Source: Hyaloperonospora brassicae
Lineage: Eukaryota; Oomycota; Peronosporomycetes; Peronosporales; Peronosporaceae
Direction: 5' to 3'
DNA length: 64,000 bases
Assembly (NCBI GenBank): GCA_947650285.1
Contig: CANTFL010001321.1
Coordinates: 1-64,000, forward strand
The stretch's first letter is position 1, and every line of letters starts with the position of its first letter. This document shows, in pieces, positions 1-13,004 of this stretch. The translations under genes were made by a program, and so were the position numbers. A model generated the notes under the pieces. That model was not told where the DNA came from. It ran no database searches and worked only from the letters and a program-made list of their open reading frames with translations.

Positions 1-2178
1 TCAGTCAGTGTCCCGTCGTCAAGTTTACTTGACGACGTACGAAAGGCATACGCGGAAGATAAGGATCTTCTGCGATTGATGGATCATCTGGTGAATCCAT
101 CCAGTAAATCCATGAGGGATTTACCGGCTTTGTACCGATCCTCATCGGATCGGTATAGTACACGCAACGGATTGCTGTACTATACAGCTGTTGCCGACGA
201 CACGCCTCGTGTCGTCGTACCCACTCATCATGATTTGCGATTGCGCATCATGCATGAGTGTCACGATGCCCCAACAAGCGGCCATCGTGGTAGAGAAAAG
301 ACTTACCTCACGGTAAGTCGCGACTTTTACTGGCCCCGCCAGTATCAGTTTGTACGCAAGTACATACGTGCTTGCGAGGTTTGTCAACGGGTGAAGCCTA
401 GTCCTTCATCCCGTGCGCCATTGCAGCCTCTGCCTGTTCCGACAGAGTGCTGGCAGTCCGTTTCAATGGACTTCGTCTTCGGGTATCCCGAAGACGCTCA
501 CAAGAATAATGGTATTCTTGTGTTTGTGGACCGATTCAGCAAGATGGTCCATCTTGCTGCTGTCCCTGAGTCAATCAAGGCTCAAGGTTGTGCTCGTGCC
601 TTTCTAGACACGGTCTTTCGACTCCACGGGTTACCCCGTGAACTCGTATCCGACCGTGACCCTCGGTTCACGGCGGAATTTTGGCAAACCGTGTTCCGTA
701 CTCTCGGAACACGATTGAAGATGTCCACTTCTGACCATCCAGAAACAGATGGTCAGACGGAACGTGCGAACCGTGTCCTCGAAGAGATCCTTCGAGGATG
801 TGTCCACTCGTTTTCGAGTTGGAGCGAATTACTACCCGCGGTGGAATTCGCCATCAACAATTCGGTGCATGCTTCAACACAGCACACACCGTCTTACGTG
901 AATGATTTACTCCATTCACGTGTACCCGCCCTTCTAGAGTGTGACTCTTGGATAAGGGGGGGGACTCGCTCGAGCAAAAACCGTTTTGGCTCTTGCTCAT
1001 CACGTGTCGACGCTAACGTCGTCACGTATGATGCCTATGTCGATCAGGTCGACATCGATGAAGAAAATCACCTCAATAATAGCGGAGACGCTATTATTGA
1101 CTCGGATGATTAGACGATGCTGGTATATTCAGCAACGTCAACGATTATTCCAGAGAGGAAAACGACAACCTCGCTGAAGAAGAGAACAATCTCTTAGTAG
1201 TGCGCACGAAGCGCACTGAAAGACAAAACAAAGGGTCAGCAGAGAACTTCCTGCTGACCCGAGAGGCGGTAGTCCGTTTTGTTCAGGACTCCATCGCAAA
1301 TGCGGTGGACCGCCAGAAACGAAACGCAGACAAGAATGGAAGAGCAAATGTTCTTTCATTTAAAGTTAATGACCTAGTATTACTGTCTACGGTAAACTTA
1401 CCTGGACATGCGGTCACTAGTGTCGGCAGTAGTTTACTACTGCCGAAATACATTGGACCATTTCGAGTGTTGCACCGCAAAAGCAATGCATACACGATCG
1501 AATTGCCACGTAAGATGCGCACGCATCCTACGTTTTACGTGGGGAGGCTAAGGCCGTATTGTCAAGTACGAGCCTTCTTCTTCCGATGAAGATAGCCCCC
1601 ACGTTCAATAACATCCATCAAGTTCTTGCGTTCGCGCTCCAGACGATCCGTCTGGTCGCGCAGATATAATACCTCGGAGCTCAAACGAGATATCTCCCCG
1701 CGAGCTGTCGCCAGCTCGCCGAATAGGGAGTGGACATCCCGCTCGACCTGAAGCTGCGCTGTGGCATAATCGGCGCGATCTCTCGTCCGATCAGCCTCGC
1801 GATCCTTGCGGTTCTTCCGCACGGTATCAGTCAAAGCGTAGCGCCGGTCGCGCTCGTGCTTCAAGTCATCGCGCAATTCATCGATTGCGCGATCCATCTC
1901 GTAAGGGTCGAGATGGTGAGCCGAATCATCTGGAGGAGGTCTTTCCTCCTCCACCACATCCTTTGGTGGATGCTCACGGTGATCAACGCTTTCTAGTGGA
2001 GCGTATCTTGAATCAACGTGACGATTCAGGATCAAAGACGAGCTACCTCGTCCAGTGGCGGGGGTATCCACCCTCTTGGAACAGCCGGGAGACCCGCTCT
2101 CAGCTGTTGATGGACGTTGAAGGTCTAGTCCGCCAGTATGACGAGACTCATCCGATTGGTCCGAGGGCCCATCGGTAA
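1..2178 (+). pseudogene. gag-pol 3' portion: integrase and chromodomain, frameshifted (copy A)
   Basis: Residues 1-371 of the visible frame (1-1113) give the integrase zinc region (CEVCQRVK), the core with catalytic Asp regions (SMDFVFG, SDRDPRF) and the Glu motif TDGQTERANR, where GAA is intact at 760-762. The frame then hits a stop at 1111-1113 because one base is missing from a run of GAT codons relative to the other copy. The integrase C-terminal part resumes in another frame at about 1200-1589 (YVGRLRPYC). The chromodomain ([21 protein letters not shown]) lies at about 1990-2160 in a third frame. Chromodomains of this type usually bind modified histones and steer integration. The protein cannot be made whole from this copy, but the integrase core itself is uninterrupted. 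Confidence 0.9.
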
Positions 2179-3145
2179 ACACGCGCCCTAGGCGCTTGTA
2201 GACAGATTGCAAGTTTGCAATCGCGTCCCGCATCTCAGCCGAGATATGTGCCCTTCCCCAGGGCGAATCTAGGGAATACACATTCCTATGTGCACGCTGC
2301 AAGTTGTCAACACAACTCGCACAAGGGTCTCCCCATGTGAGGCAAGGAATGCCTGCCTCACTCGATTAACAATGCAACCGGTACCTAGCACCGGTTGGCG
2401 TTCGCCGTTCGAACCTGAGGCGTACCGCCTCAAGTTTCTTGAGCCACCGTTCTCGTCCAAAATTCTTGACGTTTTGGAAGAACGCGTTCCACGCAGCCAA
2501 AAGCGAGGCTTTGTCACGCTTTTGGTTGCTGTTGTACCATCGATGTCTAAGGAAGACATCGAGATAAAAATCTTCCTCAGCGCGAAAGTTCTTCGCGCTG
2601 GAACTCAAGCCGTGAAGCTCAGTCGCATCGAATAAGGGTATTCGATGGTGTTGGATTGTCTCATGAGACAAGTCATTGATGAGCCGTTCGGGCAGACGCC
2701 ACGGCTTCGGCTCATCACGCTTCGAAGTGGTACCTCTGTCGGTACCATGGCTGCCAGATTGAAGACGGCTCACGTCATCGTCATCACGCTCGTGCGAAGA
2801 AGCACGAGTCGGCGGTGGTAAGGAGTAATACTCCTCACCACCCTGATTATCATCATCACTGTCGAACAGACTGTGATGAAACCCACGAGTCCGTTCGTTC
2901 GGCAGTGGCCTTGGCGAACACTGTGGCGTCGCCGGTGAGCGAGACGACTCTGGCGCATTGCCCGATTCAGACACGTCTGACTCGCCAGAGTAGATGACTA
3001 TTACGTCGAGGTCATCATGCGCACGCGGTGTGGTACCGCGTGCAGCTGCAGCACCTGTTGCTGCAGGCGAAGAAAAAATCAGCAGACGACGAATCGTCTG
3101 CCGCAGAGGCTGGCACAGCACAGCACTGTGCGTGTCTTGAGTCAC
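1562..3145 (-). pseudogene. antisense ORF of the gypsy element, broken (copy A)
   Basis: This is the counterpart of the intact 535-codon antisense ORF at 33515-35122. Here it is split into 3145-2366 and 2302-1562. The two pieces are in the same frame and separated by a TAA at 2366-2368 where the other copy has TTG (Leu). Near its 5' end the first residues are read out of frame relative to the intact copy and rejoin at SSPAATGA, so there is at least one indel as well. The acidic/Ser-rich N-terminal region, the central Cys-containing block and the C-terminal coiled coil (for example [20 protein letters not shown]) are all recognisable. The function is unknown. Confidence 0.75.
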
Positions 3146-3279
3146 CCCGCATAGACATGTTATCTATGCGAGGTCAAGCGGAAAGTGTATGGAACAGACC
3201 CAAAAAGTGCTCCCTGTCCCAATGGTGCACAACGGGTGGCCGCCATATTTTTGATAGTCACACGGTGACTATCAATTAA

Positions 3280-3291
3280 GGGGGGGTGCAA
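3280..3291 (+). other. polypurine tract (copy A)
   Basis: A run of seven G after AAG lies a few bases before the 3' LTR start. This is the expected place and composition for plus-strand priming in an LTR retrotransposon. The same tract precedes the 3' LTR of the complete copy. Confidence 0.65.
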
Positions 3292-3704
3292 TGTAACGGG
3301 GCAGCCCGTTACATGGAAATTGTCATTTAAAAGATAATGACAATAAATAATATTATGTTGAATATTCTTTTAACAATATCACCAAGGGTGGTGATATTGA
3401 TGGGTCGACCAAAGAGTCTGCTCATTGGTTGATATCTTGATGATATCAACCCACCAATCGCCGCAAGACGCGCGCAAGGAGTGCTGACGAGACGTCTTCA
3501 TACACTCAGTTAGATTAGTATAATAAAGTTAAGTCAAACAGAGAGACAGTAGTTAAAGACTTAATTATATTAATATAACAGTTCTACTTTTCACTAAGAC
3601 AGTGTTGCCGCTGTCTTACCTACCGCTTCCTCGGTTGCCTCGTGTACGCTTGTCTGTGCACGATACCCTTGCGTTAAGTTCACGCAAGGGTGTGCCCCAT
3701 AACA
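3292..3704 (+). repeat. 3' LTR of gypsy copy A
   Basis: The LTR starts TGTAACGGGGCA and ends in GCCCCATAACA, a mutated form of the TGCCCCGTTACA end in the other copy. At 413 bp it is about 20 bp longer than the two LTRs of the complete copy, partly because of an extra hairpin (AGACAG/CTGTCT) near 3597-3616. It contains several perfect hairpins: the first 22 bases, TTGTCATT/AATGACAA (3320-3343), AATATCACC/GGTGATATT and GGTTGATATC/GATATCAACC. Confidence 0.92.
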
Positions 3705-4029
3705 TTCATGGTACACTGAGTCATTAGCATCGAGCGCTGGTTATTAACGTGCTCGGTGACACTTACCAGCTTCTCGGTATAATTTTCGCTATAGTGCTGT
3801 AGCGAAAGAAATGATGGAAGATGGAGACAACGTTATAGAGGCTCGGATAGCTCAACTGTCACCTCATTAGCACTGTCACCATCACTGTCGTTCTAAATTG
3901 ACCTATTCTCTATCGTGTATGATCCACACTGGATCGGCTCGTCGTCATCTGCGCCGATATACTTGTCGACACTGACGCCGCAAGTCGAGCCCTCACTGAG
4001 CTGATCGGCTGGTTCTCAATAAATCGATC

Positions 4030-5010
4030 AATGCGTTTGTTGTAGTCGAGTAGTTCGATAAGATAGGTCATCGTCACATCCCCACGATATCACTTTTGAT
4101 CAAGCACTTTCGAATTACTTGCTTGGATACCTCCTTTCAACTCAAAATCGCGAAGCGCACAGCCTGTCGGATATCCAACATTTTGTCGATTCTGGTGTGG
4201 ATTGCATACAGGAGCCATCAAACAAATCTCTTTCTATACCGCGCTTTAAATAATAAAAGCATCTCAATCATTATAAAACGCGTGAGGAAAATTGCTGGTC
4301 AAGAGACCATTAATCCAAACTTACATGCGTCGAGCGCTTGCAAAGGGTGTGCTGTCAGGTTGGCAGCAAGAGTTCCAGCTTGATATTGTAGTATCCAGGG
4401 GCGGCATAGTGACACGAAGTGTTTTCCAGCAGAAAAAGAACTCGTTACCCGTAAATCTTGGCGTCGAAAATGCCGGATGCACTCAGCAAAAGTTGGCCTT
4501 TTTGCCACGCAGTCTGATCTTTAAAGTAAACAAACTTCATTTTCTTGGTTTTGGCTTTGCGATAAGCTCGTACTTAATACGACTTGCCTATGACAACGAT
4601 CCATCTTCTCGGTGCTGGTCATGTCAGCACATTGCGACTGATATACGATCCTCTTCTGACTTATTTCCGTTGCGACTGACCGTTGCCAGTGTCTTGTTTG
4701 GAGGTGGTCGATAGAAGAGAGCTGATTTGTCAACATTAAATACGTACCGTGGTAGCTATCGGCCAATCGCTCTTGAAGTTCCATTAGATTTACTTCCGGT
4801 AAAATGCGATCAATTGTGTTTGCCTCGCCGTAGAGAAATGCCGGTGGATGCCGTTCCGAGTTTTATACTTTTCAAGCTACCCATTCTATAGCCGCGGCTT
4901 GTTCTCGCTTGGCATTTGAGCGGATCTGATTGAGCGACCTTATATCAGTAGTATCTCGTCTATGGTAATTTCGTTACCGTCATTGAGACAATATTATCCA
5001 AAAAAATTCT
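4030..5010 (-). pseudogene. pogo/Tigger-like DDE transposase, decayed
   Basis: Read on the minus strand, pieces in shifting frames match the pogo/Tigger (DDE_1) order. NVDKSALFYRPPPNK at about 4750-4700 is the first catalytic Asp region. AWQKGQLLLSASGIFDAKIY follows, then LFLLENTSCH, where the second Asp has become Glu. NLTAHPLQALDA is the third Asp region. Then come FKARYRKRFV and LDIRQAVRFAI at about 4260-4120. Several stops and frameshifts interrupt it, so no transposase can be made. The terminal inverted repeats were not located. It is a relic of a DNA transposon in the neighbourhood of gypsy copy A. Confidence 0.7.
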
Positions 5011-8000
5011 AGAAAACTCTCGATTGCGCTTTCAACCCGTGCAGAGAAACGCATTGTTTGGTGCCTGGCGAATTCGTTCTGCTGCCGTTGTACTGAACCA
5101 AATGCAAATTCCAATATAATACAGTCTTCCATTGGAGCCAACTTGATGTCCGGTGTGCGTGTGATGTGTATTTGGACCAGACGCTATTGCTTCATTATGA
5201 GAAGCGTTTGATTTGTTGACATGCTCGAGGTAGAACGGAAGCAAAAAGGCAAAATGGCGGGCGATGCGAGACTGTGGCAAGTCCATTTGAGAGCAGATTC
5301 AGGTAGTTGGTGCGCGCTGTTGTGGTACCTTGTTCCTTCAGTCTATTAGATAGAGTCAGCTAACAAAAGCCAAGTGGTGCAGCTAGGTGCGGGGCACGGA
5401 GTTCCTCAAACTAAAATTTTTCCCTCGATGGGGATCCTAATATGGAGGGATGACTGTGTGCCTGATTTGACGGAAATCAATGTCGAAGATCGAAGGCATT
5501 TCTTTGTATTAAAAGTTCACCGATCGCTACAGCAGAGCGTTTAAGTATTGATTGTTGCATCATGCATGTGGCGATATTTACCAGCGCTTCCGTTATCAAC
5601 CACAGATATATGCCGGCAAGACTTTGTAATTCATTCTTACACAAGCGACGAAAAAGTTTGACAGTCAGACACTGTTCGAATGTAAAAGACATGAAGGTCG
5701 AGATCATATGAGCGCTGCCTGTAGTTTATCATCTCACACGAATAACTTAAATTGAAATTTACTATTACACACTTGCGGGTGCACCGCTTCAATATCTCCT
5801 TACTTCCCGTGCTCTTTACTGTCCATCTTTACAAAAACGATGTTTGTCGTGATTCTTATTAATTTACAGTTCACCGTTATAGCGAAATAGAAATTGCTTG
5901 ATATTTGCCGTGTCAACATACGTACCACTTCCCGCTACACAGCTATGTCAGAAGATATTATTTCTGACAGGTTATAGAAGCTCGGAGTGAAGACTGCAAG
6001 ACACATATCAGGTAAAGGAAAGCTTCACCTGGTTGGCTAACAAGTTGTCAGGTAAGATCAAGACGTGACAGCTTGACATATGGGGATGGCGAGGAAGATC
6101 GTCATGCCGGAGTTCAATCGTAGATGATAGATGAGACCAAGACATACGGACGTCATATGGATACAGGATCGACATACAATGATGGGCACACTGGATGAGT
6201 GCCAGGTGTAACATGACTAGGTCAAGTTGCAGTACTGCTTATCAACTGCATATGGTAGGGTTAGCAACGAAGAGTAGTTAACGCTCATAATTTTTATTTT
6301 CAGGTTTTACTTCTACTGCACAAGTGCAACTACGTCCGACAAGCTAACTTCCTTTTGACCTGATGTTGCTGTTTAATTGTTTTTACTATACCATCGAAAA
6401 GGTAGAGAAAGCTCGCACATGGCAGTCTGCAAACTTAGTATAGACGCAGCAATGACAATGTCAAGAGGCTAAATATGAAGTGTGGGAACAAGGCGAAATT
6501 GAGTGAACATGCGACCATCATTACACGCCTGAATTCATTGACACTATATTAGGCGACGAATAAACTAGAAGACATGTAATCGAAAATGCCTGCTATTTTT
6601 AGGCTTCTGAGTAGTTAAACAAGTTTGTATCTAAACTACTTACAGTAGCGCCAAAGCATACGCTTATTGTGTTACTACATAATTACAAAAAAGAGTTTAT
6701 AAATGGTATAGAAAATTGCGCAATCTATATTAGTGTCTACCCGACATATTACATTCTTCATTGTTGTGCACCGCTACTCTCGATCGTCGATTTTATTTGT
6801 AACGCTTCGACTTTCGAATGCATTTCTAAACCTTGATGCGCCTCGGGATTGCGCGCCAAGATGAGTTTGTTAAAATGACCAACGTTAATATAAAGCTAAT
6901 AGTCACTTAGTATAGGTAAAGTGAAGCTGCCACATAACCTATCTAGAAAAAAGTTTGCAATTAAAGAGCCATTAGTTCTTATAAAAAGCTGCAAGTCGAC
7001 GATTTAAGAATTCAGCGAAACAACAAGTCAACAAATTTATAAAAATGCATCTCAAGTAATCAACTTTTTCTGGGAAAAATAATTTAATGAGTTTACTATC
7101 CCACAGAGCTTGTCGTTTTGGCTCAAGGGGCTTAAAAGTTGGTAAATCGAAGCAATAAGTGCTCAACATTGCCTTAGTAATACCTCAAACTTTATGATCA
7201 AAGATGCATCAACGAAAAACAAGTTTCATATGAGTCAAAGGGTGGAATACCGTATATTCAATATAAACACGTCAATTTGATGATATGTAAGCACTATTAT
7301 GCAATATTATACCCTAATAAAAGTGAACCTGAACGTATATCTTGGGTTCCTTAAGAGCCTCAGCCCCAGCGAACTTACTTCGTTCGACACTGATAATCGG
7401 TGCACCACAGTGTAACGATGACACGTATAGGTAGTACAATTATGGTGCCCCATAACAAAGTCGACATTTGGACCTTTTTAACAAGAATTTGCAATCAAGA
7501 TCAACACCCGCCTAGTTATTGTTCGACGATTATAGGCTCGCCTCTTTTCGTCCAAACAAACATGTAAAGAGAAGAGAAAATTTCAATGTTGGTCTTGTCG
7601 ACAGAAGTTGTTTACTTGGATAAGTTATATATAACTTATTTTTTTTTGAGTAAGCACAGCTCTTTTAACATCGCATTCTACGTCAGTATATGCGATTAGT
7701 TCATACTTATGTTTTAAGCTGGGCTGAGAGTTGCGTAAACGACAGGCATGCCTAATTTTTGCTGAGCACATCTCACTATATGTGGATGGTTTAACAAGCT
7801 GACAACGTTGGTGTTCCACAAACATGTATGGCAAAGTCACACCTATTAGCTTCCGTCTAGGCTTACCTCTGCATTGTGTTTCAATCAGCATGCTCGTTTT
7901 GATAAGTGAAGCGGTCCAATGTCAATGGGAATATTATAAGCGCGAAAGAAACGTTTCTCCTCCACTTTATTGAAGGCAAGATGAAGGGCAGCTACAAGCC

Positions 8001-11000
8001 AAAAAAGACATCTCGAACTGGTGTAGCGTACTACTACGGCATATAGTCAGATAAAATATGTTAGGCTTGAAGAGTCATTTCCTGCGTAAAAGTTAGCACT
8101 TCATCCTGGTAGAGTGGAAGAAAGTTCTAGATCGATGTGTCTCATCCTAATGTGATTTCATATTTTTACACCGAATGGTCCCAATATCGATCAAACATAC
8201 GGTAATCAGGGATAATGCGCCAAAATTTAATGATTATTATTATAAATCATTATTGATTTGTAAATTGGCACATTTTACTAGTATCAAAATAAAGAAACAT
8301 TCATTGTCGTTCTGTTACATGGACGGATAGATAACGATATTAAGGGTGTCAGGTCACCATGGACATTGCATCTCAATCATTGACAGTTGTGGAGAGGCAG
8401 TAACGATTTCGTTACGACGTCGGTTTTGGCTTTGTTGCACTTATATCAGTTACTTTTACGAAAATTGAACCTCATTTGGTACTATATTTTGCACAGACGA
8501 TGTATTCGGACGCTCTTCCAGCTTACCACTTCTATATCAAATGGTCGGTACAATGTTGACGTCTTCTTTAGCTATGTAAGAGCACCTTATACGGTTTTCC
8601 TTTGCCTTAAGCATATGAATGCCTAAAGATCCATGAAAGCGACGTTAATCCTATATTTACAGGCAAGTTAGATCATCTTTCATGCACGGCAAACTGATCT
8701 CTTAACATTTTCAGATCGAGTGGATAAAGGTTTAAAGAGTATATATTAACATCATAGCATAAATTCGTCGTAGTGACCTATATGAGACTTTGCCGATGCT
8801 CTATATCATTAAACATCGCGTATCTATTATCTTATTGATCGGAATTATGAGTTTAAATGTAAAAGAAATACTTATCGAAGCAACATCACGCACATGTTTA
8901 CTACCAAAAAAGTAGATCACATGACCTTATACAAATATCACGCTTGTTCATAGTCTCGCTAAATTGATCGATACCGATATCATGAGGTGCACCATATCAT
9001 CTCTTAAGTGCACCACAAAATATAAACAATAAATTACAGCGCCATAACCAAGAAATGACGAGCAGAGTATACTATGCGGACAACGTATTGATGCTTAGCT
9101 GTATGTTAGAAAAGAAGATATACTACATCATTGACATGCATACGAATGTGTTAGCAATCCGAAAGATATGAAGCATTTGCGCTTGTTTATTGCTATCGGA
9201 TGACCCAATTATATTCTTTGATCTCTTCTTTTAACACCATACAGTTCTCAAGACGTGCGTATCTTGCCACATGATACACAAGCTCTGTAATGCAAATAAT
9301 AGTCATCTGGTTCAGCGCAAGTGTCCTAATATGTCAAGATCGCATTATAATACAGCGCAAGTCGATCGGTTCAAGTGTATGATGTAAATTAAGAGGTTCA
9401 ACACGTTTTTGAGTTTTCATTCACAATAATTTCCAGTTCGAATATCACTATTGCATCTATATTCGCATCATCCATACTGCAATAACCAGAATGACAACAA
9501 ACCCTCTTCCACGATTAGCAAATAATTTTGTGATGGCCGTAATGCTGCGCGAAAAGCGATCTCTTTTAGCATGCGTATTATTCTATGTAATCGGACCCAG
9601 ATCTGACGACACGTCACTTGGATTTTACTATCTACTGCAAAATTTGTGAAGGACGAATGTCTTTGCCGTAGATAGTTGACGACATTCGAAGTATTGATAG
9701 AGCCAATGACGATTACATGGGCGTTGACACTGCCACTTATAGTATGTTCATCAACAGTGACATTGCTTCTTTTGAGATGACGGCGTCCAAAAGTCTTGGT
9801 ATTGCGATCCGGCTAACATCAATTCCCCCACAAGAACTGGCATGGAATCCAATTATATAAGTATTCCATTTGTATCTTTGTATTCATATTACAAGCATTA
9901 TCCATATGAATGAATTGTAAAGTGTCGTGTCATGAATAAGTTATGCACCCGTGCCCAGTATTTTCTCTACCATTATTTTCCATGCATAAAAATATACTAG
10001 AACCTACCAGTACTATTTGCATACGATACGCTAGTTTTTTAGCAACGATGTATTTGTAACGATATTGGTGCTTTTAGTACACATAAATACATGCAATTAT
10101 ATGAAATCTAAATGAGACCAGATGTTATCTGTCCCGAAGAGGCTCATTGAACGATTTATATCGAAAGGTTAATCGTATTTATTGCGCACTACATGCATAA
10201 GTGGAATTACCAATAATTTATGGGTGCAGTGGCCTTTGACCATAGTAATTTTTTTAACAGATGAATCGTTTAGGAGACGGATCGCAAAGTGTATATGCAC
10301 CAAGAAATATGAATTGAAATGAAAGGGATAAAAGACATATTGTAATGTAAAAAACACCTTTATAGTAAAGTTTAGAGTAATCTAACTCAGACAGAAAACG
10401 TCCTCAAAAATTGAGGAACATCACAATTACAATTTGCTAATGCTCAAATGACTACATAAGCCTGGCACATTTCTGCAAAAGTATAGTTCCGTTGATATGT
10501 CGCGTATAAAATTGACCGAGCTGTCACTTTGTAACGGTCGAATATCTATCACGTTGAATTGGCAAAGTAATGATGTTAGTATAATCGCAGCAGAAACAAA
10601 TATATATCTGCTCTTAATCTTGAGAAAACATCTTTCTCGATTGTATAATGAACAGCTAGACAGACGTATAGATCAGCCAAAACGATTGTCGGCCATGTGG
10701 TCTATGCGCAATTACCAGCGAGCTGATATTCAACAATATGTGTATCCACATTGTTCTCAGTAAGAAGAATATTTGCCAATTACTGATTACGTACATAACC
10801 TTATCATTATAATACAGGTCACTTATACATACTAAGAAGCGTTCGTCTTTTACATACTAATAAGCATTGTCGCTTAATAATGTTAGGATCCCTCGCACAA
10901 ACGCGTAAGATCATTGTGATACCCGTCTCTGTACTGTCATCATACAATAAATAAATATACCATGTATGGGAATGAACTTGTCTACCAAGTGTTGCTAATG

Positions 11001-11286
11001 GTTTGTCTAATCATTTTACAACAAAATTGTATGTGAATATATAATGAGGATGGTTGTCAGATTTCGCGGCAAGGATTCGTCCATTTGCACGATACGCCCA
11101 ATCAACAAGCTTCCGAAAAGAAAGTGTGTCGGCAGTTGTGCCATTATCAAAAGCCAAGGTGCTCTCTTAAGGCAAAAGATCAAATTATTTTTATGATAAG
11201 AAGCGATGCTAAAATATATATTTTGATAAAACATTAACACCAATTTTACACTATGTAGTAGGACGGACCAGTTCGCAGTTATATGT
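5011..11286. other. AT-rich intergenic sequence, no gene seen
   Basis: Open frames here are short, scattered over all six frames and without recognisable domains. The composition is AT-rich, with none of the codon character of MCM8. It may consist of transposon remnants decayed past recognition. No RNA gene, tandem repeat or LTR was identified. Confidence 0.6.
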
Positions 11287-13004
11287 GCGATTGAGAATTG
11301 ACTTAATTGATTGGAATGGAATGCGTAGAAATACACTTCCTTGTAGTAAAGTCGCGCGAGAGAGCCATAAACAAGCTTTACATACCTCAATTTTTCAAAA
11401 TACTAAATTGTAGTACTACTTCCTCGTCATTCCTGTATTTATAAGTAATGCTACTGACTTCTCAACACATATGCGTCATAACTACAGCTTAGTATGTGTA
11501 TATTCGCAAAACACTTTCAAAGGACACTCCATTTTCAGATGTGCGTAGAGCATAACGACGCTATTGAACTTCTACACATCGAAAAGGACGCGAAGAAGGT
11601 GGCATGTGTTATGTGGACGGATGTGTCACATCCTGAGATCTCGAACTTAGCTATAAGATCCACTTGTGTTCGAAGCGTGAGTGGCTATGGGTCTCTTTCA
11701 GATACACACGCTGAAGCTTTCACATGCTGAGTGTACATTCATGTCGAGCTCGTCGTATTGAAGTAGAGTAAGCGTTACGTGAATGCGGGTACGCTCAACA
11801 CTAACGATACATCTAACTATATCGTGTGTAAGCGCATTAACGAGCTCACACACACATCATGTTATGCTCTTCAACGATCTTGTGGATAAATTTGACATTA
11901 CCCGTCTCTTCCACCTGATACGTGGACGCTCAACCAACGAACATATGTGGCCGAACGAATAACGTTAGCTTGAGATAGGACCACGTCAACTCGACGTCCT
12001 ATCGTTTATCTATACAACAGGAAATACAAGATCTTGAGAACGTGGTCTACGGAACGTTGAGAGCGAGAAATATTGCTCTCATATCACAGGATATTGCAAA
12101 GGCGAAATCGCTGCGATGAGACACGGCGATGATCGAATCAGTGCATCATGCGAACATCTCATAAGGATGTCAGTGACGACCATATTCTACCATGGAAGTG
12201 CATATATGCATGGTAAGACGATGTTTCGACATCTCAATAGCTTAGAGACCGTACAAAAGTTGTGTCATTTTGATTAAAGCACCATTCTGGTGTACAACAT
12301 AAAATCAAACTGCAGGTCTCTTGATGGGACTTCCTCTCACCATGCTTGCTTCGTGCTTTGCCATGGTGGTTAAGCACATTAATCCCCTTTAAGATCGGTT
12401 TGACAAAAATATGTCACTTCGTGATCTAGTCGGCTATGGGGCGTCGAGCAACCTTGGTCATATTTGATTCCTATCTGTATGCTAATTATCTTGCTGTCAA
12501 TCACTACAGTACCAAGTTTACTTTTACGATTAGTATCTGTCGAAAGTTGATATTTCGGCTGTAGCCGGGTACTGAAAACACGCCGGTGGGTTTTGCTAGG
12601 CATTGCTAATTTAGTATTTAGGCGAGGTAGTTCTAGAAGGTTTTTGGCATAGGTAAACGTGTGGCTGCGGCCTCTTCCGCAGTCCTGAGGAAGCTCACTT
12701 TGTGATCGGTATAAGCCACTAAATAGGGCCCCAGCGGGGGCCGAAACGCGTCTGGCACGCGTCCGAATACAAGGTATTTTGTTATTTGTTCGTTTGTTTC
12801 CCAAAGCATCATGATCAACAGTTCTGAACCTATGATAGTCTCAAGTAAGTTAAGGTCAATGATACTTTAAGGAGATTAATTTTACATCTTGCAGTAGTAG
12901 CATCCGTAATAGTGATGAAACGAGCAGCAGGAATGTGCGATACGATTGGTTTTAGTTGTGCATTAATGAAGCCACGTACTTGATCTGCATGACAAATCGG
13001 ATGC
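11287..13004 (+). repeat. IR1 left arm: decayed gypsy gag-protease sequence
   Basis: This 1718-bp segment is repeated in reverse complement at 15889-17606 with only a handful of differences (for example at 11677 and 12234). Read left to right it is a decayed copy of gypsy gag followed by protease. The stretch around 12400-12470 (TGTCACTTCGTG, GGGGCGTCGAGCAACCTT) aligns with the LRALVDCGASNNF coding region of the complete element at about 29430-29465. Bases 11585-12130 align with gag. Stops occur in all frames. The outer limit is where the two arms stop matching (11287 and 17606). Confidence 0.9.

Larger units (their letters stand above)
1..3704 (+). mobile_element. Ty3/gypsy retrotransposon, partial copy A (3' half, cut by window edge)
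   Basis: This is the right-hand part of a chromodomain-bearing Ty3/gypsy element. It begins inside pol, just before integrase, and runs through integrase, a chromodomain, a long antisense ORF and the 3' LTR. It aligns base for base with 31964-35646 of the complete copy further right, with scattered substitutions and a few small indels. The element continues beyond the left edge, so its 5' LTR and target duplication cannot be seen. Like the complete copy it is tiled with short inverted repeats, for example arms CACAAGAAT and ATTCTTGTG near 500-525. Sense and antisense reading frames are both damaged here, but integrase is less damaged than in the complete copy. Confidence 0.95.

Noticed and set aside
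12379..12804. 141-codon minus-strand frame, repeated at 16089-16514
   Set aside because: It appears twice only because it lies in both IR1 arms. It is antisense to decayed protease sequence and has no recognisable domain.
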